Shown here piece by piece: positions 10,901 to 20,021 of a stretch of DNA of 31,231 nucleotides. The notes below the pieces were generated by a model. It had not been told where the DNA came from. It saw nothing but the letters and a program-made list of their open reading frames with translations, and did no database searches. Made by a program: the position numbers and the translations under genes. The stretch comes from Plantago elongata (Eukaryota; Streptophyta; Magnoliopsida; Lamiales; Plantaginaceae), in assembly GCA_036897095.1 (NCBI GenBank), contig JAYMSP010001528.1, positions 1-31,231 on the forward strand, in the 5' to 3' direction. Numbering within the stretch: the first letter of the stretch is position 1; each line of letters opens with the position of its first letter.

Positions 10901-11549
10901 TTGAATACAGTTTGCATTTCTATTGTTAAAATAATGAAACATCTATTCTGATTTTATGCTTATTGATATCTTCTTATTTAGGTGTGAAGCCTTCTCTACA
11001 TATCCAAGGACTTACGACCTCATCCATGCTAATGGCGTTTTTAGCCTGTACAAGGACAAGTATGTACCTGGTAACTCTTGTTATTTCGATACAAAGGCCA
11101 ATATATGTTAATTTTAGGTTGGTTTCCTTTTTATAAGGAATGTTGTGCATCTTGGACTCCTTGTGATATACTACTAGAAAACAAGTCTCTAATATTCGTA
11201 GTCTATAAAACATAGTACGATCATTTTCAGTAATTTCTGGTTCCTCATTTTCTAAGCTTGAGTTTATTAATCCCTTGTTCCCTTCTATGTTACATATAGC
11301 TCACCTAAATGAAAAAATTCCAGGTGCAACTTTGAAGACATTCTGCTGGAGATGGATCGAATTCTTCGGCCAGAAGGTGCAGTTATATTCCGGGATGAAG
11401 CTGATGTTCTTGTTGATGTGAAGAAGATCATCGGAGGTATGAGATGGAGTTATAAAACAATGGATAACGAGGACGGACCCCTTGTTCCCCAGAAGATAGT
11501 GGTTGCTGTTAAGCAATACTGGGTCGGCAACGCCACTTCTATACAATGA
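7990..11549 (+). CDS. DUF248 Golgi methyltransferase, PMT2/PMT14-like
   Basis: Coding exons 7990-8631, 8981-9191, 9292-9586, 10168-10554, 10982-11059 and 11324-11549 join in frame to 612 residues, the usual length for Arabidopsis PMT2. All five introns are GT-AG. A short cytosolic N-terminus leads into one membrane segment (about 15-33), giving a type II Golgi protein. Two SAM-fold halves follow: motif I LDTGCGVASWG near 209-219 with CSRCLIPW and [10 protein letters not shown], and a second half with DMNAGLGGF (465-473), [20 protein letters not shown] and DRILRPEG. The family, which includes QUA2/TSD2, is linked to methylation of pectin, mainly homogalacturonan, in the Golgi, though direct activity is proven for few members. 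This copy looks intact. Assignment to the PMT2/PMT14 branch is by recognition of the sequence, not a tree. Confidence 0.95.
9743..9966. mobile_element. Stowaway-like MITE in intron 3 of the methyltransferase gene
   Basis: The left end (ttccctccgtccc) and right end (gggatggagggagta) are near-perfect inverted Stowaway termini. Inner sequence also pairs: gactttgatcacaac near 9788 against gtttgtagtcaaagcc near 9919, with an AT palindrome in the middle. It is about 224 bp long. The right TA is present; the left junction has drifted. It sits wholly inside intron 3 (9587-10167) and leaves both splice sites intact. Confidence 0.85.
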
Positions 11550-11820
11550 AAATGAAGCTCTGTAAAATGCGCAAAATCAGAAGCCAATTGAGTTGGATTA
11601 AATTGAAGCCATGGCAAAATGCAGCAGGTACTTCCTGAAGCTAGAAAGCATACATTTATATAGGATTTGATTTTTGCAGTTGTAGATATGGAATGAACTG
11701 TACTGGCAATGTAATCCTAGAAGTGAAGGCAAACACTTGAGCCTGTTACTTTACTCGACATTACTGGACTGTCCCAGTTGAGAATCTTTGTTTGAATGGT
11801 GCTGGAGTAAGTATTACGAA
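11550..11820. other. 3' UTR and flank of the methyltransferase gene
   Basis: The sequence directly after the stop is gene-like in composition and probably the 3' UTR. No canonical AATAAA was obvious and the polyadenylation site was not fixed. Confidence 0.4.
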
Positions 11821-12740
11821 GGACGGTTTTAGACGAGCCCCAACGGGGGCGCCGTGGCGCCCCCAACGGGGCGCTGATGCCGCGTCAATGGGCGCGGTGT
11901 CAGCTTGCGCGCCGTGCCACGGCGCCTGGCAGCAGCAAATGGGCTACTGCCACGTAGCCCTTGCTTTGTTTTTTTTTTTTGTTTCTTTATAATTTGTCCA
12001 ATTTCAAACGCGAGTAACTCAAAATATATATATGTAAAAATATATAAAAATTATCAAACAGATTCGTCTCTTCGAGATCTACGAATAGAGACCACTCGAT
12101 TATTTTTGGATCATTTCATCTCGAATCCATTTTCTCTCTCAATTAAACTTAAAATTATAAAACAATCTCTAATAATTCAATTTTATTAATTTCAACTTTT
12201 AAACATTATTTTTTTATTTATTATTGAACATGAAATATAGCATTACAATTACAATTGTTGAACAAGACGAATTCGATTCTAGGTGCACATCACCACCAAT
12301 CTCTATTCAGATAATATAATCACCCATTTAATAGAGAATATAATCACCCATTTCGAGAAATCGAACCCGTAACAAAGAATATAATCACCCATTTCGGGGA
12401 ATCGAACCCGTGATCTCATGGTTACGGGGTGTATCAACTTGACACTCGGCTATAAACGCGTTGACACTTCTAAACACTATTATAATATATTAAATATGTT
12501 TTTAGCAAAAAAAAAAAAAATTAATTTTAACCTTAAATAAATTATAAAACGACTTAAAACAATGCAATTTCATTAATTTCAACATCTAAGCACTCTTATA
12601 ATATGAATAATATGTAAATAAAAATTAAATAAATTAAAAAATTTGATGACGTGGCGACGACGCGATGACGACGCGCCACCACTGGAGCAAAAACGACGAC
12701 GACGCGCCGTCGACTCGTCACCATTGTGGATAGTCTTATA
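11821..12740. mobile_element. Non-autonomous PIF/Harbinger-type element, interrupted by a SINE
   Basis: The segment opens with a very GC-rich block (about 11835-11960), full of gcgcc and ggcgcc motifs, in otherwise AT-rich DNA. It closes with a second GC-rich block (12650-12720) of repeated cgacgacgcg units. Between them, 12531-12700 matches the 3' tail of the transposase-bearing copy at 521-650. A partly repeated version of the same tail lies at 12151-12210, and the SINE at 12211-12463 splits it. No transposase sequence is present, so I read it as a deletion derivative. I could not match the left and right ends as clean inverted repeats; the boundaries are approximate. Confidence 0.5.
12211..12463 (-). 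mobile_element. tRNA-derived SINE, family A, minus strand
   Basis: Read on the minus strand, the head looks like a tRNA promoter: box A tagccgagtgtcaag near 12453-12439 and box B gggttcgattcc near 12411-12400. The body contains gaaatgggtgattatattc units in near-tandem, and the AT-rich tail ends near 12211. Flanking 18-bp copies at 12193-12210 and 12464-12481 agree at 14 of 18 positions and look like an aged target duplication. The box B unit is itself repeated near 12371, an unusual internal duplication. It shares head, body and 3' end with the copy at 15426-15597. It is not a functional tRNA gene: no cloverleaf is formed. Confidence 0.7.
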
Positions 12741-13830
12741 AGCTATAAAGAGACTAGGAAAAATGGATAACTTTATAATTATAAACAATATTTCATATTT
12801 TATTAAGAATATCCGTGAAATACACATACATAATAAAGTATGTATGTACACTCACTAAGATTAAGCCGGACGGTCTCTAAATAATTTATGTAAAGATGCA
12901 CTTATATTATTAATAAATAATTATCGATGTTATTAATTAAAACACATATATTTTCAACATCGAATTTTTTCATAGTACTACAAAATTTAGTTCATTAACA
13001 ACATAGACATTTTATGTAATAATATCGATGGTTTTATTAATTTTATAAATTGTCCAAATTTATAGCCGATTTCTCATGAACAGGCACGGACACACCAAGA
13101 GAAAAGGGGCATCAATTGCTGCCCCTGAATATTAGCCAAGAATGACCAATATACTCTTAAGAATTAATTTATTCACGGATGAAAACATTTAATTTATAAA
13201 CCTTCCATAAAAATAGAAAGTATCAAAAAACATATTCAGCTGTACAAACAAATCTAACTAGAAATACAAGAATCTCGTCGAAAGATTTGAAGAATTTAAC
13301 AGCAAAATATACTCAAAACTAGAATATGTGCTGATATTGAATTAACTAAATGAATAAATAAATAATATACTTAATTGATGGAATATTTTATTTTTTATAT
13401 ATATGATTGTATATCGTGGTTGTTATGTATCTTAAAGTTACTATAAATAAGTAATGTAACGTATTTTTATGCGTTGAAAATTACTAAGAACATAGTTCGA
13501 ACACAACGATGTGAAACACCTAAAATTATTGTATTTAGTATAAATCTAATATTTCATAACTTGTTACTTCTTGTTATATTTAACGATCGTTACTCCTGAT
13601 TATTTGTTCTGCGTCGGTCCCTGTTTATGAGCTATGTAACTCATAAAACATGTTAATATTATTTAAAACATTATATATGCGATTAAAAATATAAATCTGA
13701 TTGTTAGTTCTTTTTCTTTTTCAATTTCAGGTGAAATATTTAACTTAATTTTTCCTACACTATAAAATTATATTTCCTACATATATTGGATTCGTGAAGT
13801 ATCACTAAACAAAAGTAAATCCAAATGATA
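12741..13830. other. Intergenic, AT-rich, nothing recognised
   Basis: Strongly AT-rich. No supported open frame, RNA or bounded repeat was seen. Confidence 0.5.
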
Positions 13831-13942
13831 AACGTATTCTTAATCGAATTCGGAAAAGGAAATAAAAGATGCAAAAAGGAAAACTACAGAAAATTACCAT
13901 TATGTAGTTGAATACTATTCCTAACCATATTATCGACAGGTT

Positions 13943-13950
13943 CTATATAA
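13943..13950 (+). promoter_or_regulatory. TATA box of the left SKP1-like gene
   Basis: CTATATAA followed by gc lies about 110 bp upstream of the start codon. The right copy has its TATA at the same distance, which supports a functional core promoter. Confidence 0.65.
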
Positions 13951-14054
13951 GCGCGATCTTTCTCTACGTCAATTATCATCACAATTCCTCACAGCTTGCT
14001 ATTTACATTCATCCTTGATCTCTTTTCTTTCTTCAAACAAAATCGAATAGAACA

Positions 14055-14588
14055 ATGTCTTCTTCTTCTACCTTCGAGGCGGCTGCTGCTGCTGTTGCTC
14101 CTTCTGCGGAAAAGATGGTTAGCCTGAGAAGCTCTGATCTGCATTTGTTTCAAGTCGAACAGAAGGTTGCTTTCCAATCCCAGACTATCAAGAACATGGT
14201 CGAGGATTGCAATGAGTCTTCCTTCTACCCTGTGCCAAACGTCACAGCTGATGTTATGGCCAAGGTACTCGAGTACTGCAAAAGGCATGTCAAAGCAGCA
14301 GAAGAAGACAAGGACCTGCAGGGTGAAGCCGCAGAGCACGAGAAGAATAATTTGAAGGAGTTTGATACTGAGTTCATGAAGGTAGAGCAGGAGATGTTAT
14401 TCGAGCTTATAATGGCTGCGAATTACCTAGACATAAAAGACCTGCTGGATTTGAGTTGTCAAACTGCCGCGGACATGATCAAGGATAAGTCGCCCGAGGA
14501 AGTTCGCACAATATTCAACATTGAAAACGATTTTACTCCTGAGGAAGAAGAGAAGATCCGCAGGGAGTATCCATGGGCTTTTGAATAA
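14055..14588 (+). CDS. SKP1-like SCF adaptor, left tandem copy
   Basis: An intronless gene for 177 residues. After a Ser/Ala-rich N-terminus (1-20) comes the BTB/POZ-type fold starting KMVSLRSSDLHLFQVE (about 21-36), then SQTIKNMVEDC, PVPNVTADVMAKVLEYCKRH and an acidic loop. The C-terminal F-box-binding helices follow: [20 protein letters not shown], then DMIKDKSPEEVRTIFNI, ending FTPEEEEKIRREYPWAFE. SKP1 proteins bridge cullin-1 and F-box proteins in SCF ubiquitin ligases. The [10 protein letters not shown] segment and the YPWAFE end depart from the most conserved plant forms (which have a shorter loop and NQWAFE), as in the fast-evolving plant SKP1-like paralogues. The context AACAATGTCT suits initiation. 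Function is likely but partner choice is unknown; specialised tissue expression is possible. Confidence 0.93.
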   Translation: MSSSSTFEAAAAAVAPSAEKMVSLRSSDLHLFQVEQKVAFQSQTIKNMVEDCNESSFYPVPNVTADVMAKVLEYCKRHVKAAEEDKDLQGEAAEHEKNNLKEFDTEFMKVEQEMLFELIMAANYLDIKDLLDLSCQTAADMIKDKSPEEVRTIFNIENDFTPEEEEKIRREYPWAFE

Positions 14589-14599
14589 ATAGTTTCTCA

Positions 14600-15425
14600 A
14601 TTTCTTTGTTTTTAGTAGTTTTTTTTTTTTTTTCAGTTAGTTAATCACAGTAATGGTTTAATTTACTTTTGTTCAAAACTTTGTTGATTTCACAAAATCG
14701 TTCTGTTATTTCCTTCCATTATAGTCAGATTGGTTATTTATTACTCCATATATGATTCATCCCTAGAAATTGCCAAATTGGTGTGTATCTTTATTCAACA
14801 TTACAAACTTTCTTGATGTACCATCAATTCGAAATACAGAACATTGATTACGGACTTATAGTTGGGGGTGACCATCGGTCCAAACCTAAATGGTGACAGG
14901 GATGCACACCATCCGAGTCGGCAGCTCGGATATTCCAGTCTATACAAGAAGAAATAAATTTCTTGGCTTAATTTACTTTGCATTCATATGCAAGACATTG
15001 TTGATAATTGATGGTGGCAGTTTGATTCTATTCAGTTACTGTAAATTCTTACACACATCACCCCCAGGTATAGCTCAACAGCAGATAGATCATTTCATTC
15101 AGTTGAGTTACATATCATAATACAATGCAATTACCATCATAGATAGTGTAGTCTTAACTATAATTAGAAAATAATGAGGAGGGTGGCTATACCATTCCTT
15201 CCTATAAAGGGTGTATTTTATGTAAGTACCCCTTTCTAGAATACTCTTAACATTTGCCGACTCTATAATTAGACAGTATTTTAAAGGGACGGGCCTTCGG
15301 TACAAACCTTACGCAAAGGGTATAATAGTACATTTTCCTACGAAGTTTATTTAAAGAGATTTATCCTCACACTTCACGATACTTTATTCTTTTTTACGCC
15401 TTATAAAAGAGGATTAGTTTTCAAA
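14600..15425. other. 3' flank of the left SKP1-like gene and intergenic DNA
   Basis: The 3' UTR of the left gene probably ends by about 14760, where similarity to the right copy fades. The rest holds no supported gene. Confidence 0.45.
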
Positions 15426-15597
15426 GCATTTGTAACCGAGTGACAAACTGAGACACACTATTGTAAAGAGGTCACGGGTTCAATTTTTCGAAATGGATAA
15501 TATTTATTCTCTGTATAGAGATTTATTAGAGAGTTATTGATGTAAAGTATTTATTCGATCAAGTATTGTAATTATAATATCGTATCTGAAAAGAAAA
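15426..15597 (+). mobile_element. tRNA-derived SINE, family A, plus strand
   Basis: The head gtaaccgagtgacaaactgag is a decayed box A region. Box B lies in gtcacgggttcaattt (about 15471-15487). The body gaaatggataatatttattc and the 3' part attgtaattataatatcg align with the minus-strand copy at 12211-12463, and it ends in an A-rich tail (15583-15597). Possible target duplications around gattagtttt (left) and gattacaatttt (right) are weak. Confidence 0.65.
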
Positions 15598-16634
15598 AAA
15601 AGATTACAATTTTGTTCAATGTATTTACCACTCTGTTCGAAATTGGTTCTAGAAAACATTCGAGTTCAATTTTGTTTTAAGGACCGTATAAACACACGTA
15701 TAATCATTAAAAATTTATAATTAAATAAGTCGCAAAAGTTTCAATTCTTTATAAATAAACCCCAAAGTTTTAAATTTTTATAAACAAACCCAAAAAATTT
15801 AAGAATTTAAATTTCACCCCACCACCTTTCCTCCACCAATTTCATGGCACCAACACCGAAATAATTTTAAAATTAATCTCACATTATTTAACAATTAACA
15901 AAACATCAATTCTATGTTAAAAAAAGAAATTCTTAATTAAAATATAAATAAAATTGAACTCTGGTGAAGTTCTGGCTACTTCGTCAGAGCTCTGATCGAC
16001 CTCCAATCTACCATGTCTTTAAGGGATAATTCGAGTGAGCTTCTGCAATCCCTTGTCTACAATGGCCTACACATTGTCCATTATTTTGAGTGAGCTTCCG
16101 TGTCATAATTTTCAGGAAGCTTCCATGGAAGAACGAGAGGAAAGAAAAGAAAGGGAAAGATTTAATTTGTTCCTCCATGATCATTTGAGTTATTCAATTG
16201 ATATTTCCGTTTATATTGAGAATGAAATGAATTAATAATGAAGCCGTAGGAATTGAATTGAAGAAGAAAGTGCATTGGGGAGGAATAAAGTTAATTAGGG
16301 TTATTATTCATCCAGTTGTGGAAGAAAGAGCTATTTTTTATATATTAAAAATTAAAAAAATTAATTATTATTATATGGTCAATATACGTATTTTAAGGTC
16401 AATATACGTATTTGAGGTTACTTTAGTTATTTAAAATTATTTTGGGATAACTTCGTAAAATATAAAAAAATTGAGTCAAATGTGTAATAATAAAAGATGA
16501 TGAATAGAAGGACTTAAAGCATACACAAGATTTGCCAAAAAACGTTCTAAAATGTCTTTTTTTTATGAATACGGAAAAAGTAAGATTGTATTTGCAAAGG
16601 ACTAATATTGCAAATCTTCCTAATAAATGCATTC
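15598..16634. other. Intergenic between the SKP1-like genes
   Basis: AT-rich. 15725-15800 holds short repeats of a tttataaa-caaacccaaa type, and 16377-16415 a doubled ggtcaatatacgtattt. A 66-codon frame at 16035-16235 shows no domain and is not called. Confidence 0.45.
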
Positions 16635-16818
16635 TTGTACGCCTAATCGAATTCGGAAAAGGTGATTAAAGAGAGCAAAAAGGAAAAATTCAGAAAATTA
16701 CCATAAAGACAAGACCCAGGCTTAAATGGAATTCGGAAACAGAAACAGAATATGAGAGTGTTTATATTATTTGGTAGAATACTAATTCTAATCGTATTCC
16801 TACTCCATTAACATGCTC

Positions 16819-16826
16819 TATATAAA
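16819..16826 (+). promoter_or_regulatory. TATA box of the right SKP1-like gene
   Basis: TATATAAA lies about 110 bp upstream of the start codon at 16929, matching the spacing in the left copy. Confidence 0.65.
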
Positions 16827-16928
16827 CCATCTTCCTGTTCGTTCATTATTATCATAAATCACAACTTTACAATCTAGTTACTTCTCATCTCTTTTCTTTC
16901 TACAAACAAAATCAAATTGAATCGAACA

Positions 16929-17441
16929 ATGTCTTCTTCTTCTACCTCGAAGGCTGTTGCTCCTGCTGTGGAGAAGATGGTTGAGCTGAGAAGCTCTGAT
17001 GGGCATTCGTTTCAAGTCGAAAAGAAGGTTGCTTGCCAATCCCAGACTATCAAGAACATGATCGAGGACTGCGATGATTCTTCCTTCTACCCTGTGCCAA
17101 ACGTCACAGGTTCGGTTATGGCCAAGGTAATCGAGTACTGCAAGCGACATGTCAAAGAAGCAGAAGACGACAAGGCCCTGCAGGGTGATACCTCAAAGGA
17201 TGATCTCAATGAGTTTGATAGTGAGTTCATAAAGGTGGAGCAGGAGATGTTATTCGAGCTTATAATGGCTGCGAATTACCTAAACATAAAAAGCCTGCTG
17301 GATTTGGGTTGCCAAACTGTTGCGGACATGATGAAGGGTAAATCACCCGAGCAAATTCGCAGTATTTTCAACATTGTTAATGATTTTACTCCTGAGGAAG
17401 AAGCAGAGGTTCGCAAGGAGAATGCATGGGCTTTTGAATAA
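16929..17441 (+). CDS. SKP1-like SCF adaptor, right tandem copy
   Basis: An intronless gene for 170 residues. I chose the ATG at 16929 because it aligns with the start of the left copy (AACAATGTCTTC); an in-frame ATG at 16917 would add only MNRT. Domain order is that of SKP1: [51 protein letters not shown], an acidic loop four residues shorter than in the left copy, [40 protein letters not shown] and the end [18 protein letters not shown]. It keeps the SSDG and PNVTG motifs that the left copy has lost, so it is nearer to the family norm. Role: adaptor between cullin-1 and F-box proteins. It sits in the same orientation as the left copy, with its own TATA box. Confidence 0.93.
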   Translation: MSSSSTSKAVAPAVEKMVELRSSDGHSFQVEKKVACQSQTIKNMIEDCDDSSFYPVPNVTGSVMAKVIEYCKRHVKEAEDDKALQGDTSKDDLNEFDSEFIKVEQEMLFELIMAANYLNIKSLLDLGCQTVADMMKGKSPEQIRSIFNIVNDFTPEEEAEVRKENAWAFE

Positions 17442-17644
17442 ATAGTTTCTCAATTTCTTTGATTTTAGTACTTTTCAATTCCCGTTTATCATCACAGGAT
17501 TACCATTGTTTTGCAAATTCTAATCACAGTTCTTATTTATTTTACTTTAGTTTTGTAATCCTTGGTATCATTGAATCCTTTTTTCTTTTTTTTCTCCATT
17601 AATTATGAATTGAATTGGTTATCTCATTCATAATACTGTGCCGA

Positions 17645-18234
17645 AATCGAGCATCCGAAAAATACTTGTGCCAGACGTACTAATGTACCTAACAAAAAAT
17701 CTGCACTTACGTTTTAAACGAACCGAGTAATAAATAAAGGATCAGGTAATTTTCGTAGAAATTCACAATGCTTCTGTACTAAACTATAAAATGGAATTAG
17801 AAAAGGGATCAAAAGATTCGAAAGTATTGTTCTCAGCAAAATTGTCCTCATCTACAGCATCAGTAAATATTTTTCTAGACATCTATGATCTATCTACTCT
17901 CTTAATTTGCATTCTATGATCCTCTGCTTAATGAACTCTCATCCAACCACATCACTCTCTTGTCACAAGGTATCCGCTGCAGTTTTCGAAGGAAGACACT
18001 TCAGGAAATCACACATTCCTTCCTTCGTCTGATTTCGATTGGCAGGAGCTGTAGCATAAAAATTACACTTGTCAGAGTGGAGCTAAGCAAAATACCTCAG
18101 CTGTTTTATTGCAGCCAATTCATTCTTATTCTCCTATTCAATTTCAACTTGATTTGAACGTTTTTCTTCATTCTCAATTGCTGTATCATTTAATCAAATA
18201 AAACAATCTTATCGAATCGAGCATCCGAAAAATA
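17645..18234. repeat. 550-bp segment flanked by a perfect 20-bp direct repeat
   Basis: The 20-bp sequence aatcgagcatccgaaaaata occurs at 17645-17664 and again at 18215-18234, with 550 bp between. This looks like a target-site duplication around a retroposed insert. The insert has a mixed-composition core (about 17960-18150) and an A-rich, AT-rich right end, but no open frame or tRNA boxes I can support. Confidence 0.6.
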
Positions 18235-18270
18235 GTATATCAATTAATAAACTTGGGTTTTAACAATTCA

Positions 18271-18450
18271 ATACTCCATTCATAAAGAAAGTGATCCTAA
18301 GAAAGAAATTAGAATAGAAAATAGAAGTAGTGAATTCTTAAATGAAACTTGCTACATAATAAACTCCATTCATAAAGAAAGTGATCCTAAAAAAGAAATT
18401 AGAATAGAAAATAGAAGTAGTGAATTCTTAAATAAAACTTGCTACATCAT
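18271..18450. repeat. 90-bp tandem duplication
   Basis: Two adjacent copies, 18271-18360 and 18361-18450, both reading ctccattcataaagaaag near their start. They differ at only about four or five positions, so the duplication is recent. Confidence 0.9.
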
Positions 18451-20021
18451 AAACAAAATAAACCTGGTGCGCAAGGCTAAAAGAAATAATTCATGCAGAA
18501 CCAAAATAAAATAAAATTACAATTTAAAAAACAGAAAGGGTAATTAAGCTACACGACCTCCCTCGTCATTAGAATACAACAAGCATTTGCTTAAGAGTGC
18601 GAGTGTTGAGGCACCTATTGTTGGTATGTTCTTTTGTACTGGGAATTAAGAGAAATGTAGCAGAATTAAGAGAATGGAGATAAAATTCTGGTGTGGAATT
18701 TTCTGTTGGATCAAAGTGTATTCTATATACAAGTGCCACAGTGAAAAAGAAAAATGTGCATCCCATCACCGGAAACTAAAAAATTGGGTGTTTCTCAAGT
18801 TAATGGTACAAAGATTCACCGTGCAATCTGTTGATAGGGATAATAAGCATGCGGATGATTTCCCGAACTCAACCATTCAAAGAACCACCCGCATTTGTTA
18901 AGATGAACATATTTCCATGAAACTCAGTTGGCAAATTTTACAAGAGCTCGACATGGTCCACCATCTGTATGCATGAAGTGCTCATACTGTTTTAAGGAAA
19001 GACCCACAGGAAAAATGATAAATATGCAAAACTAAATTCACATGAAAAATAAAGGCACAAAGGGAAGTTCTCGTCTGAAGAGGCACATGGAACTGTGTTG
19101 TTCTCATTGATCAGGGAATCTCAGCCGTTAGATAAGGTTGTAAACTTATGTCTTCAATTCCAAGAGGATGCATCTATACTGTAGTTTTAATACTTATCAG
19201 TTCTACAATTATTCTATAGGAGCTCTGGCATCTGTTGAATAGCTGAAAATGCTATTTAACTGAAGTGACAACTCCTAAGATTTTTAACAAAGCTGGAGTT
19301 TCACAAGCTTCGATAGCAAGTCCTAACTTTCATGAGTTCCTTCAGGCAAAACAGCTATTTACACTAACCTCCCCTCAATAATGAACATATTACACAATAC
19401 ACATATACCGAAGCTCCGTTAGTTCATTACATTGAGACCCTCCACCGTTAACTATTGACTATTCATTACACAAACTCCATAAACCATTAAATCATCCCCC
19501 CAATACCCCTTGTAACATCATTATGACATCAGAAATACTATTCAAACATGAAAAAAAATAAAAATAAGATTTTTGTTTTTTAAATTAAAGAAAAACTTGA
19601 AGCTTCCATGGCCAAACGACCATTCATAGTAGCTTCTGCTCCACCATGGCAGAGGCAGAACAGGTAGCGGCACATTGCAAAAGCTCCACCTTGAGCAGAG
19701 ATCTTGGTAGCTCTGCTCGTGACGGCACTCACTGCTGGATTTTTTTAGTATTCACTTCTTTTAGTATATCTTCTTTTCAATTCTCTTTGAATTCTTTTAT
19801 TTTTCAGAAATAAAGGGCATTTCGGTCATTTCATGTGATTTTCAACCTTGACCAGGAGAAATTTAATGGCAAGGGATCTCAATGCAATAACCTAATGGAA
19901 CACAGATTTAACTATAATACATCGCTTATTCAGGAATGGTTTGTTTAAATAACCCTTTGCGAATACCTGGTAAGAACCCTGACACAACACCACAAATGAG
20001 TTGTTTGACAGGGAACACATA
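18451..20021. other. Intergenic and 3' flank of the RNA methyltransferase gene
   Basis: No supported gene. Short frames at 18569-18901 on both strands lack any domain. The block 19600-19740 is richer in GC and CCACCATGGC-like words but does not translate into anything I recognise. The final one to two hundred bases are probably the 3' UTR of the minus-strand gene. Confidence 0.45.

Larger units (their letters stand above)
13831..14755 (+). repeat. Left copy of the duplicated SKP1-like unit
   Basis: Promoter, leader, coding region and about 170 bp of 3' flank match the unit at about 16635-17630. Shared promoter blocks include taatcgaattcggaaaagg, cagaaaattaccat and the TATA region. The right copy has an extra block of roughly 80 bp (about 16705-16780) between two of these, which itself carries another ggaattcgga motif. 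Confidence 0.75.
16635..17630 (+). repeat. Right copy of the duplicated SKP1-like unit
   Basis: The counterpart of 13831-14755, about 2.87 kb away from coding start to coding start. The similarity covers promoter, leader, gene and 3' flank, which shows DNA-level segmental duplication rather than retrocopying of the second gene. Confidence 0.75.

Noticed and set aside
11792..12189. Frames of 66 and 94 codons over the GC-rich block
   Set aside because: Low-complexity, GC-rich element sequence running into AT-rich DNA; no protein family recognised.
12400..12463. Minus-strand tRNA gene
   Set aside because: Box A- and box B-like words are present but arms do not pair into a cloverleaf and the sequence continues into a SINE body with flanking repeats.
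13989..14339. 116-codon minus-strand frame opposite the left SKP1-like gene (and 16878-17150 opposite the right)
   Set aside because: Antisense shadows of the conserved SKP1 coding sequence; their similarity follows from the duplication of the sense gene.
18250..18450. CRISPR-like array
   Set aside because: Only two 90-bp tandem units without spacers, in a plant nuclear genome.
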